A DNA stretch of 64,000 nucleotides. It comes from Acidobacteriota bacterium. GTDB taxonomy: Bacteria > Acidobacteriota > Terriglobia > Acidiferrales > UBA7541. The position numbers were made by a program, and so were the translations under genes. Below the pieces are notes generated by a model, which was not told where the DNA came from, ran no database searches, and was given only the letters and a program-made list of their open reading frames with translations. The stretch is taken from the NCBI GenBank assembly GCA_013289955.1, contig JABCYZ010000029.1, positions 23,071 through 87,070 of the forward strand, in the 5' to 3' direction. Position 1 is the first letter of the stretch, and each line of letters begins with the position of its first letter. This document shows, one piece after another, positions 1 through 7,002 of this stretch.

Positions 1-79
1 GCTTGTGCTTCCAGTCGCACTCCGAGCAACCAAAGCCCTGAAAAGTCTGGCTCTCGATCCATTCCAATCTGCGTGGCAT
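1..79 (-). CDS. Short zinc-ribbon protein, N-terminal part only (cut by window edge)
   Basis: Twenty-six codons are visible before the window ends. The frame starts at an ATG (79-77 on the minus strand) and encodes a basic, aromatic N-terminus followed by CSECDWKHK, with the CxxC pair at residues 18 and 21. The phrase TFQGFGCSECDW is the kind of N-terminus I associate with small acidobacterial proteins carrying two CxxC pairs; the second pair would lie outside the window. No Shine-Dalgarno sequence precedes the ATG, but a TATAAT lies six bases upstream, so the message may be leaderless. The function is unknown. The call rests on one CxxC motif in a short fragment. Confidence 0.55.
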   Translation of the reverse strand, partial: MPRRLEWIESQTFQGFGCSECDWKHK

Positions 80-85
80 GGCGGC

Positions 86-116
86 ATTATAACCCCCCCT
101 TGTGCCGGGTGTGCAA
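86..116 (-). promoter_or_regulatory. Candidate promoter placing +1 at the ATG of the truncated zinc-ribbon gene
   Basis: On the minus strand TTGCAC (116-111) is followed after 19 bases by a perfect TATAAT (91-86). Only six bases separate the TATAAT from the ATG at 79, so transcription would start at or next to the start codon. The 19-base spacer is longer than the usual 17, so the -35 part is weak. Confidence 0.4.
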
Positions 117-575
117 AATTGAACACCTAGCCAGATGGCTGGGGTTTTTCGGGCAATGAAAGTCCTGTTCTAGTTCCCGCCCGTAGAACAGGGAAGCACG
201 TCGGGAAGATGACGGCGGCGGACAATGACCACCCATTCCAAAAACCCTTCAAATCGGCTTCCTGCAAATTGCTCATTCTGCTGGCTCACCGCCTGCGGAA
301 AATGGCGTTCCACAAACACATGATTATGCGGCGTCCCCGGCTGGGATTTCTACCATTCGCGCTGTTTCTTTTTTAAACTTACCGTTTAAGTCTCGTTGTT
401 TAGCTGGCGTCTTAATATCCAGACTTAATGCTTCAGGCAGACCGCCGCCTAGAATCTGGTGGCTTTCGGTCTTGGTCAGCTTGTGCAACGAAACGAGTGG
501 TTGGCCTTGCCAACTACCAAGAAGTAAGGGATGATTAAAGCGGTAAGGAACAATAATACGAGTAAGGATCTCGCC
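117..575. other. No recognisable gene
   Basis: This 459-base stretch lies between the truncated zinc-ribbon gene and the toxin-antitoxin pair. It holds a small hairpin (AGCCA-GA-TGGCT, 129-140) followed by a short T run at 145-149, and a TTAAAC/GTTTAA dyad near 374-389. A minus-strand open frame (324-608) has no family resemblance and no convincing ribosome site. I see nothing else. Confidence 0.5.
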
Positions 576-824
576 ATGCCGCATTCCACGGTAACAAGCA
601 AGGGACAAACGACCATTCCGGGGAAGATCAGGAAAGCGTTGCGAATCAAGCCGGGTGACAAGCTAGAGTACTTGGTGGAAGGTGACCACGCCACCATTCG
701 CGTGCATCTGGGCACGCAATCACTTAAGGGCGTGCTCGCCAGCAAAAAGGGCAAGGGGATGTCCTTCGCGCAAATCCGCGAGGCCGCAGCGAAGGCCGTC
801 CGTGGTCGTGAGGGCGACCGGTGA
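576..824 (+). CDS. AbrB/MazE-type antitoxin
   Basis: Probable DNA-binding antitoxin of a type II toxin-antitoxin pair; it would neutralise the PIN ribonuclease encoded next and repress its own operon. The 82-residue protein opens with STVTSKGQTTIPGKIRKAL and continues to KPGDKLEY, the swapped-hairpin SpoVT/AbrB fold (residues 3-45). The C-terminal half, rich in Lys and Ala, would bind the toxin. I chose the ATG at 576 because AAGGA lies at 564-568, seven bases upstream; an in-frame start at 531 would add 15 unrelated residues. The stop overlaps the toxin start as GTGA, so translation is probably coupled. Confidence 0.85.
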   Translation: MPHSTVTSKGQTTIPGKIRKALRIKPGDKLEYLVEGDHATIRVHLGTQSLKGVLASKKGKGMSFAQIREAAAKAVRGREGDR

Positions 825-1225
825 GCAAACGAAGGCTTGTCGATACCAATCTGATTGTTCGCTATCTAGTGCAGGACCATGAAAAGCATGCCAAGGCAGC
901 TGGAAAGCTGTTCGACGCATGCGACCGCGGCGACGTAGTAATTGTGGTGTTGCCAGCTGTTCTGGCCGAGTGCGTGTTTGTATTGGAGTCTTTCTACGAG
1001 CACCCGCGTGGAGATATCGCCTCAGCGCTCGGCAGACTCATTTCCAGCCCGGGTGTTGAAATTGATGCGGCGATTAACCTGGACGCTTTGGATCGCCATC
1101 GAAAAACAAAAGTCCATTTCGTGGACTGCCTGATCGCCGCAACTGCGGCGACCGAAAACATGCCGGTAGCCTCTTTCGATCAGGACTTTCGAAGGTTCAC
1201 TGACGTTCGCGTAGAAACCGAATAG
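821..1225 (+). CDS. PIN-domain ribonuclease toxin (VapC-like)
   Basis: A 134-residue PIN-domain protein, the expected partner of the AbrB-type antitoxin upstream. PIN toxins are Mg2+-dependent endoribonucleases that cleave tRNA, rRNA or mRNA. The acidic residues of the active site are visible: D8 in RLVDTN, E50 in LAECVF, D102 in FVDCLIAA and D120/D122 in SFDQDF. The length fits a full VapC-like toxin. The start is GTG at 821, overlapping the antitoxin stop by four bases. The pairing of PIN with an AbrB-fold antitoxin matches VapBC; the RNA target cannot be told from sequence. Confidence 0.88.
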   Translation: MSKRRLVDTNLIVRYLVQDHEKHAKAAGKLFDACDRGDVVIVVLPAVLAECVFVLESFYEHPRGDIASALGRLISSPGVEIDAAINLDALDRHRKTKVHFVDCLIAATAATENMPVASFDQDFRRFTDVRVETE

Positions 1226-1300
1226 TTTCTGGCTGCTCTTCGCCGGTTGTGTAGATTAAAAGTAGGCAAGCTTAGTCAGAAGCGGCGACGAACCATGTGC

Positions 1301-1356
1301 TGTCACAGTCGTCTGTCATAGCTTGTCACAGTAAACTGTCAGAGTTTGTCACAGTA
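1301..1356. repeat. 23-bp tandem repeat, about 2.4 copies
   Basis: TGTCACAGT recurs at 1301, 1324 and 1347, an exact 23-base period. A diverged half-unit, CTGTCATAG or CTGTCAGAG, sits between each pair, so the array is really five TGTCANAG-like words about 11-12 bases apart, one per helical turn. The last copy contains the stop codon of the Fic gene (TCA at 1349-1351). It may be a protein-binding array or a replication-slippage product. Confidence 0.75.
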
Positions 1357-2464
1357 GCGGCTCGTAGTGTTTGGTGGGGTCGGTTGGACCTGTTCCGATC
1401 TCGCGGACCAGGCCCTTTTCAACCAACAGTTTGAGATCGCGCTGGAGCGTTCTTCTGTTCATTTTCAACTCCTCTTCGCATTCTGCCACTGTCGCTCTAC
1501 CTGCGGTCAGCAGATAACCGAGAATGGCGACGGGCCGCTCTTTCAATCCGTTCTTCCGCGCTCTCGCCAGAACCACATCCTTGCGCATGACGTGCTCAGC
1601 AGTCATTTGAACGTCGCGCATCTGCGCGCCCAAGCCTTCTGTGAAGTATTCGAGCCAGCCAGTCACGTTCATTCCATGCTCGCGGACGCTCTGCAGCGCC
1701 TTGTAGTAAGCGGTCCGGTCGTGGTCGTAGTACTCGCTGATCGTGAAGAGCCGCTTGAAATCGTAACCTGTTCTGTAGAGGCAAAGGGTAGAAAGCAAAC
1801 GCGCCGTGCGTCCGTTGCCGTCAACAAAGGGATGAACGTGAACGAGTTGAAACTGTGCAATGCCAGCCATAATGACTGGATGTATTTTTGTGTCCTCTTG
1901 CAGCCACGAGACAAAGTCGGTCATCATATGTGGAACTTCGAGCGGTGGTGGCGGCGTATATGTTTTCTCTCCTGTACGCAGGTTGACGATGTAATTTTGA
2001 ATTTTGCGATACTCTCCCGGTGACGCCTTGTTTCCACGCACGCCTTGAACCAGGCGTTTGTGAATCTGGCGTATCAGCGCCTCTGTGATCGGCTCGCCGC
2101 TCTCCAGGTAACTTGAAACCAATTCAAATGCTTTCTTGTAGTTGAGGAGTTCTTGCGTATCATCCGGTCTGGCCTCTCGGACCTTTTGGCCCGCAAGAAT
2201 GCGCTCCGATTGTTCAAGCGTAAGTTGAGTGCCTTCGATATGCGTCGTATAGTGCGCCTCAAGGACAAGGGCGCGCTTTTGCATGCCGGCGATCCAGTCC
2301 TCGGAAAGTTTGGCCGCGTCCAGAAATCCACGCGCTCGTTCGATCCTTGTCAACTCCGCCGTGATCGAATTCGTTATCTCAAATTGAGGTGCCAAGCTCA
2401 TCTTTTGGGACACATCCGCACTCAATTGTAGTCTAGTAGTGCCCATCCGCCCGCAAGACACCAC
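1349..2464 (-). CDS. Fic-family AMP-transferase with C-terminal winged helix
   Basis: Fic proteins transfer AMP (or other nucleotide parts) onto target side chains. The full signature HPFVDGNGRTAR is at residues 211-222, with catalytic His211 and the anion-binding loop. An inhibitory motif of the form (S/T)xxxE(G/N) is visible upstream as TTHIEG (residues 73-78, Glu77), which marks a class II Fic protein that restrains itself with an N-terminal helix. The last ~70 residues (ATVAECEEELKMNRRTL and following) form a winged helix, as in many Fic proteins that may regulate their own gene. The length (371) is normal for this architecture. Starts at residue 7 or 22 are also possible. The gene is convergent with the toxin-antitoxin pair. 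Confidence 0.88.
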   Translation of the reverse strand: MVSCGRMGTTRLQLSADVSQKMSLAPQFEITNSITAELTRIERARGFLDAAKLSEDWIAGMQKRALVLEAHYTTHIEGTQLTLEQSERILAGQKVREARPDDTQELLNYKKAFELVSSYLESGEPITEALIRQIHKRLVQGVRGNKASPGEYRKIQNYIVNLRTGEKTYTPPPPLEVPHMMTDFVSWLQEDTKIHPVIMAGIAQFQLVHVHPFVDGNGRTARLLSTLCLYRTGYDFKRLFTISEYYDHDRTAYYKALQSVREHGMNVTGWLEYFTEGLGAQMRDVQMTAEHVMRKDVVLARARKNGLKERPVAILGYLLTAGRATVAECEEELKMNRRTLQRDLKLLVEKGLVREIGTGPTDPTKHYEPLL

Positions 2465-2898
2465 CCACTCCCATTTTGCGCAGTGCCAACTAACTCAGTC
2501 GAGTCGGCGAAGACAAATGAATTGTGGGAGGAGCGTCACAAGCCGTATTTGTATCCTTCAATGCGTTTCGCGTGGCGCACTTTGGGAAGAACGGCAGCTA
2601 CGATAGCACAAGCCTCTTTATCTTTGGATCGCAGTACGGAAAGCTGTCTCGGGGCCGTTTGTTCCAGCCATACTCACGCCTGGGAGAATAAGATTGGGGT
2701 AGTCTTGCTATGTCCCGGCGCGCCACGCCATGCGCGTCGATCCCATGGTCGCGCTGCGGTATGAATAGAAGCAGACCGCGCGCAACTCTTCCTCGGAACA
2801 ATCTTGGCAAACATCTGGAGATTTGGTGACCTTCCTGAGCGTCCCTCTCGAGTGACGGACGACTTCTTCCGGAATCCGATAAATGAAGGTTTGGCGAC
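2465..2898. other. No confident gene; possible degraded coding tail
   Basis: This 434-base gap lies between the Fic gene and the sigma factor. One minus-strand frame, ending in TAG at 2710-2708, reads like a protein C-terminus with VCQDCSEEELRAVCFYSYRS, but it has no start codon below the sigma factor stop. I do not recognise the family. It could be what is left of a gene whose 5' part is gone. Other frames look random. Confidence 0.35.
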
Positions 2899-4224
2899 TC
2901 AGTTCGTATGGGTGGTGCAGGAGGCCGCGCGGGAGAGCAGCAGCGCGCGCTCGCGGGAGTTCTGCGTTAGCGCGGCGGCGCGAGTGAATTCGGCGCGGGC
3001 TTCGTCGAGGCGCCCAAGTTTCCGCAGCAGGTCAGCGCGAACGCTGGGGAGCAAATGGTAATTTTTCAGCGAAGGAGCGTCCGCGATCGCGTCGAGAATC
3101 GCGAGGCCTGCGGCGGGGCCCTCGGCCATGCCTGCGGCGACGGCACGATTCAGCTCGACGATCGGCGACGGTGTGACGCGCGCGAGCGCGGCGTAGAGAG
3201 CGGCGATGCGCGGCCAGTCGGTCGCGTCAGCGGTGAGCGCCCGGGCGTGGCACGCGGCGATTGCGGCTTGCAGCGTGTAGGGGCCGATGCTGCCCAGTGC
3301 GCGACTCAACTCTTCAGCGCGTGCGAGCGCCGCGAAGCCGCGGTGAATCAGAAGCTGGTCCCACAGCGCGCGATTCTGCTCGAGCATCAGAATCGGTTCG
3401 CCGCTCGCATTCACACGAGCACGGGTGCGCGAGGCCTGAATTTCCATCAGCGCGACGAGGCCATGGACCTCCGGCTCTTGCGGTGCGAGCTCGGCGAGGA
3501 TGCGGCCGAGGCGCAGGGCGTCTTCGCACAGCGCGGGGCGGTGCCAGTTATCGCCCGCGGTGGCCGAGTAGCCCTCGTTGAAAATCAGATAGATCACTTG
3601 CAGCACGCTCGCGAGGCGTTCGGAAAGTTCTCGCCCGCGCGGGACTTCGAAGGGAAGGTTCGCATCGGCGAGCGTGCGTTTGGCGCGGACGATGCGCTGC
3701 GCGATCGACGGCTCGGGCACCAGAAACGCCCGCGCGATTTCGGTCGTAGTGAGGCCGCCGATGAGGCGCAGCGTGAGCGCGAGTTGCGCGTCGGTGCCCA
3801 GCACAGGATGGCATGATGTGAAAATCAGGCGCAGCAGGTCGTCGCCAATGTCGTCGTCGAGCGCGCTGACGTAGTCAGGCACGGATTTTTCCTGCTGGTC
3901 TTCGAGTTCGCGGCCGAGTTCGCCGTGTTTGCGTTCGAGGAGCGATCGGCGACGCACGAGGTCAATCGCGCGGTGCTTCGCCGCGGCCATCAGCCAAGCG
4001 CCGGGATTCGACGGGACACCTTCGCGCGGCCACTGTTCGAGCGCGGCGATGAGAGCGTCGTGCGCGAAGTCTTCGGCGGCGCCGACGTCACGCGTGATGC
4101 GAGTGAGTCCGGCGATCAGGCGTGGAGACTCGATGCGCCAGACGGCGTCGATCGCGGCGCGGACGTTTCGATGCGGGTCAGCGTGCGAGTCTGTTGGGTC
4201 AGTGCCGGAAGACATGTCCGGCAC
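2899..4224 (-). CDS. ECF sigma factor with long C-terminal extension (ECF42-like)
   Basis: An extracytoplasmic-function sigma factor that would direct RNA polymerase to a dedicated promoter set. Region 2 is at about residues 25-95 (AEDFAHDALIAALEQWP, AWLMAAAKHRAIDLVRRR) and region 4 at about 130-185 (LTTTEIARAFLVPEPSIAQRI). The remaining ~230 residues are a helical, Ala/Leu/Arg-rich extension. That layout, together with neighbouring DGPF/YciI-like genes, matches the ECF42 group, in which the extension rather than an anti-sigma factor is thought to control activity. The start is GTG at 4224 or ATG at 4215; both lie in a perfect hairpin. The gene is downstream of, and probably transcribed with, the intact DGPF gene at 5121-4723. 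Confidence 0.88.
   Translation of the reverse strand: MPDMSSGTDPTDSHADPHRNVRAAIDAVWRIESPRLIAGLTRITRDVGAAEDFAHDALIAALEQWPREGVPSNPGAWLMAAAKHRAIDLVRRRSLLERKHGELGRELEDQQEKSVPDYVSALDDDIGDDLLRLIFTSCHPVLGTDAQLALTLRLIGGLTTTEIARAFLVPEPSIAQRIVRAKRTLADANLPFEVPRGRELSERLASVLQVIYLIFNEGYSATAGDNWHRPALCEDALRLGRILAELAPQEPEVHGLVALMEIQASRTRARVNASGEPILMLEQNRALWDQLLIHRGFAALARAEELSRALGSIGPYTLQAAIAACHARALTADATDWPRIAALYAALARVTPSPIVELNRAVAAGMAEGPAAGLAILDAIADAPSLKNYHLLPSVRADLLRKLGRLDEARAEFTRAAALTQNSRERALLLSRAASCTTHTN
4202..4224 (-). promoter_or_regulatory. Hairpin over the sigma factor start codon
   Basis: GTGCCGGA (4202-4209) and TCCGGCAC (4217-4224) form a perfect 8-bp stem with a 7-base loop. Read on the minus strand, the stem begins with the GTG start codon and the loop holds the alternative ATG. 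A stem of this GC content would hide the start from ribosomes and may limit sigma factor synthesis. The structure is seen directly; its role is inferred. Confidence 0.55.
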
Positions 4225-4260
4225 CCATCACAACATTTTTCTTTGTAAGCCGCAAAGCGG

Positions 4261-4500
4261 TTATTTATTCCGATCGGGGCGGCGGTCTTCGTTGAGGATG
4301 GGACGCATTTCGATTTCGCCTTCCCAGCCAGGCCAGTTTCGGCGATGCCCCGAGAAATTCGGCGCAGCCGGCGGGTGCGCCTTCTTTGTCGGCATATTCG
4401 AGAATTGCACAGCCGCCGATCACTTTCTTGGCTTCGGGAAACTGGCCGTCGGTGACGCCGATCTTGCCGCTAGCGAGTCGCCCGCGAGCACTCGCATTCG
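4261..4500 (-). pseudogene. Degraded DGPF/YciI-like gene (frameshifted, head missing)
   Basis: The minus strand encodes GKIGVTDGQFPEAKKVIGG, which aligns by eye with the DGPF core of the intact neighbour (SKVTDGPFPEAKEVVGG). The frame then drifts into nonsense near 4320-4337. A different frame resumes with GEIEMRPIL and a stop (TAA, 4263-4261), the typical end of such proteins. A single one-base indel explains the switch. The first ~45 codons are missing: an in-frame TAA precedes the preserved part. Oddly, a DGPF-like head, MRYMMLVRS, begins on the opposite strand at 4524, which hints at a local inversion. The remnant is a second copy beside a functional one. Confidence 0.65.
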
Positions 4501-4595
4501 CGCCGCGATGGGAGACTTTCGTTATGCGTTACATGATGCTCGTTCGAAGCGTCGCGCCCCGGGACCGCCGCCTCCAGCGTTCCTCGATCGCAGCT

Positions 4596-4630
4596 AGAGC
4601 CGCCATCCCACTGTGTGGGAAGGCGGCTCT
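4596..4630. terminator. Strong stem-loop downstream of the DGPF/YciI gene
   Basis: AGAGCCGCC (4596-4604) pairs perfectly with GGCGGCTCT (4622-4630). After one A/A mismatch an inner stem TCCCA/TGGGA continues to the apex. The element sits about 90 bases past the stop of the minus-strand DGPF gene. No T run follows on either strand, so it may be an attenuator, an mRNA-stabilising hairpin or a rho-dependent end, not a classical terminator. Confidence 0.5.
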
Positions 4631-4722
4631 CTCTACATAGACGTCATACGAGGGGTCGCGAAATCCACACAGCGCGGAGAGCTTTCTTTACTTGGTCCGA
4701 ACTTATTAGCGCCTTCGGCGAT

Positions 4723-5121
4723 CTACTGCTCGAGCTCCATGATCTTCTCCTGAACATCGGCAGAGAAGTCGGTTATGTCAAACAGCCGGCGAACTTCCAC
4801 CATTAAGTCATCCTGTCCGGGGATGCGTGAGGCCCATTCAAGCGCCTCTTCCCGGGATTTCACCTGAATTATCCAGAAGCCGCCGACCACTTCCTTGGCT
4901 TCGGGAAACGGGCCGTCGGTAACTTTCGATTTGCCGTTTTTGAAGGTGACGCGCGCGCTCATCGTCGCGGGTGGGGTCAAACCGTCGAGCGCGAGCAGAA
5001 CGCCGGCTTTCTGTAGCTCCTCGTTGTATTTCCTCGTGCTTTCAATGTCTTTGAGATCGGGTACCCAGCCGGGTTTCGCGGTTTCGTAGACTTTCGGAAA
5101 CTGGATCATCATGAAACGCAT
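4723..5121 (-). CDS. DGPF/YciI-like protein linked to the ECF sigma factor
   Basis: A 132-residue protein of the YCII-related (DGPF) family. The name motif DGPF is at residues 69-72 (VTDGPFPEAKEVVGGFWII), preceded by the usual MRFMMIQF head. These small dimeric alpha-beta-barrel proteins are repeatedly encoded beside ECF42-type sigma factors; their biochemical role is not established, though a ligand-binding or signalling role is often proposed. The ATG at 5121 has a good AAGGAG seven or eight bases upstream. A degraded copy lies between this gene and the sigma factor gene. Family call is secure; function is open. Confidence 0.85.
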   Translation of the reverse strand: MRFMMIQFPKVYETAKPGWVPDLKDIESTRKYNEELQKAGVLLALDGLTPPATMSARVTFKNGKSKVTDGPFPEAKEVVGGFWIIQVKSREEALEWASRIPGQDDLMVEVRRLFDITDFSADVQEKIMELEQ

Positions 5122-5807
5122 GGTGTTCTCCTTGAAGGTTGAGCGGACGCCATATAAGGGCCGCTACTATATAGGAGCTTGGACCGCGCTGGGCCGGGAA
5201 AGATGCGAGGTGCCGGGTGCGCGGTGCGGCTCTCTACTTACACGTCGAACGGGGTGACGGGGAATCGACACGGGGTGAGCGAATTTTTTGCGTAGCCTAT
5301 CGCTCTGAAAACACGTTATTTAGACATGGGACAGGGTGGAGCAACGGTGATTCTGTCGTTCGGAACCGAGCGCATGTGGGCGCGGCGATGCCATGGCTCT
5401 ATCCGCCGGATGGCGGGCTGCAGTTCTATCGCAACGTGGAGATTCCGCAGATGGAGCGAGCCGAGACGCACTCTCGAATCTGTCAATTTCTCGCGCGCAG
5501 CGACGGGGACAGAGACGTTCTCAGACAGCTGGCCGAGGAGATGTTCTTGTTCGATGGCGATCAGATAGCATAGTGGCGTGGTGTAGGGAAGCTGTTTGTA
5601 AGCGAGAACTCGGGGGAGCAAGACGGCGGACACAGGCGGTTCAGTCAGGTAAGGAATTCGGTCTGCTGCCCTAGAAATGTTCTACGAAACGGTGATTTTT
5701 CGCTGCAAGTGGCAAAATCACCCAAAAGGGTGACGACAAGTCCCTCTCCTGATGCGGTATGGTGCGCCTGAATTGATGCATACTCACGGACTTTAAGGAG
5801 CCAAGTA
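5122..5807. other. No confident gene
   Basis: This 686-base stretch separates the DGPF gene from the DUF4199 gene. The plus-strand frame 5217-5573 ends with LQFYRNVEIPQMERAETHSR and reads somewhat like protein, but it has no ribosome site or recognisable domain and may be a remnant. Just upstream of the DGPF gene, near 5160-5180, AT-rich words on the minus strand could serve as its promoter, without a clear consensus. Confidence 0.45.
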
Positions 5808-6344
5808 ATGAAACGAACCATTCTCATCTTTGGACTTATATCGGGAGCAATTTCGTCGCTCATGATGGTGTCGACGATACCTTTCCTTCATAAAATCGGA
5901 AGCGCCAAAGGGGCGATTGTTGGCTATACGGCCATCGTTCTCTCGTTCATGCTCGTGTTTTTCGGAATCCGGTCCTATCGAGAGAATGTGGGGAATGGTG
6001 AAATTACGTTCGGAAAAGCGTTCTTGGTGGGAATTGGTATCACATTGATTTCGTGCGCCTTCTATGTGGCTACATGGGAAATCATTTACTTCAGGTTCAT
6101 GCCGGACTTTATGGATAACTACGGCTCGCACACGATAGAACAATTGAGGGCGGCCGGGGCGACAGCTGAAGTGATTCAAGCAAAGATCAACGAATTTAAC
6201 CAGCTCAGGGAAAACTACAAGAATCCCCTCTACAATTCGGCGCTCACATTCCTGGAGCCTTTCCCGGTAGGGCTAGTGATCACGTTGACCTCTGCTGGGA
6301 TCTTGAGAAAAAAGCGAAAGGTCCGGATAGCCGCGACTTCTTAG
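5808..6344 (+). CDS. DUF4199 membrane protein
   Basis: A 178-residue inner-membrane protein of unknown function. Four hydrophobic segments are visible at about residues 5-27, 35-55, 70-92 and 150-168, with a hydrophilic loop of ~55 residues between the last two (WEIIYFRFMPDFMDNYG onward), the pattern of DUF4199. The ATG at 5808 follows AAGGAG at 5796-5801 at normal spacing. The gene stands alone. Members of the family are common in Bacteroidota and Acidobacteriota; no activity is known to me. Confidence 0.8.
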   Translation: MKRTILIFGLISGAISSLMMVSTIPFLHKIGSAKGAIVGYTAIVLSFMLVFFGIRSYRENVGNGEITFGKAFLVGIGITLISCAFYVATWEIIYFRFMPDFMDNYGSHTIEQLRAAGATAEVIQAKINEFNQLRENYKNPLYNSALTFLEPFPVGLVITLTSAGILRKKRKVRIAATS

Positions 6345-7002
6345 CGCTCCGCCGAGAGAGCGATGGTCCAAACCCGAGGAGTGCGGGTAGCGAGACAAGG
6401 GAATCCCCATTTTCTGAAGGCCGAAAGCAGCCATCCCAGGGCTTCGTTATGTCGATGGATCCCAGACGCTGACCGGGTTTGCGGCTGGGGAGCAGACAAT
6501 GTCCTTTTTAGCTGCAGACGGCCTATTCTGCCACCGGCCTTTTCAATGGCGTCATAACCTCTTTGCCGGGCTGGTGTCAGTTGGACGCCAAGAATTCCGG
6601 GGACTTCGTATTCAGCGACCTCTCCGGTAAATTGGGGCCGATGAAGACTGCCAACACCGCAACTGCCCGTCAAATGTCGTATGCTGCAGCGGTGCCGGGT
6701 ACAGGATGTGACAGCGATGAAATCTGAAAATCTGAGGATATTTCGCACGGCTCGACGCCGCATTGATGAGGCTCGTCAGGGACGATTCCTGCCCGTTTTG
6801 CTAAAAATCCGGGCGAGCGATGCATTTCCGCGCGCCCAGCGATGTATCTACAGAGTTGAATAGTCAAGGACGCCGAGAAAGCAAAGATGCGCTGCGGCGA
6901 AGAAGCGGAGGGTAAGGATGGTCTTACATTGTGTGTCACAACCCCCGTGGAAGGGTTTTTGTGCGCATAAATATTGGAAATCAGGGAATTAAAGAGGAAA
7001 GC
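6345..7002. other. No confident gene
   Basis: This 658-base gap lies before the UvrA-like gene. A minus-strand frame (6341-6763, 140 codons) is open but has unusual composition, no domain I recognise and no ribosome site, and it runs into the DUF4199 stop. The last ~40 bases hold the purine-rich ribosome site of the next gene. Confidence 0.45.

Noticed and set aside
129..149. Small hairpin followed by five T, terminator-like on the plus strand
   Set aside because: No plus-strand gene lies upstream of it in the window, and the stem is only five base pairs.
3055..3816. Plus-strand frame of 253 codons opposite the sigma factor
   Set aside because: Arg/Gly/Ala-biased composition expected from an antisense frame of a GC-rich gene.
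5217..5573. Plus-strand frame of 118 codons between the DGPF and DUF4199 genes
   Set aside because: The second half reads slightly like protein, but there is no ribosome site, domain or neighbour to support it; treated as intergenic.
6341..6763. Minus-strand frame of 140 codons after the DUF4199 gene
   Set aside because: Composition and lack of any known motif or ribosome site suggest a chance open frame.
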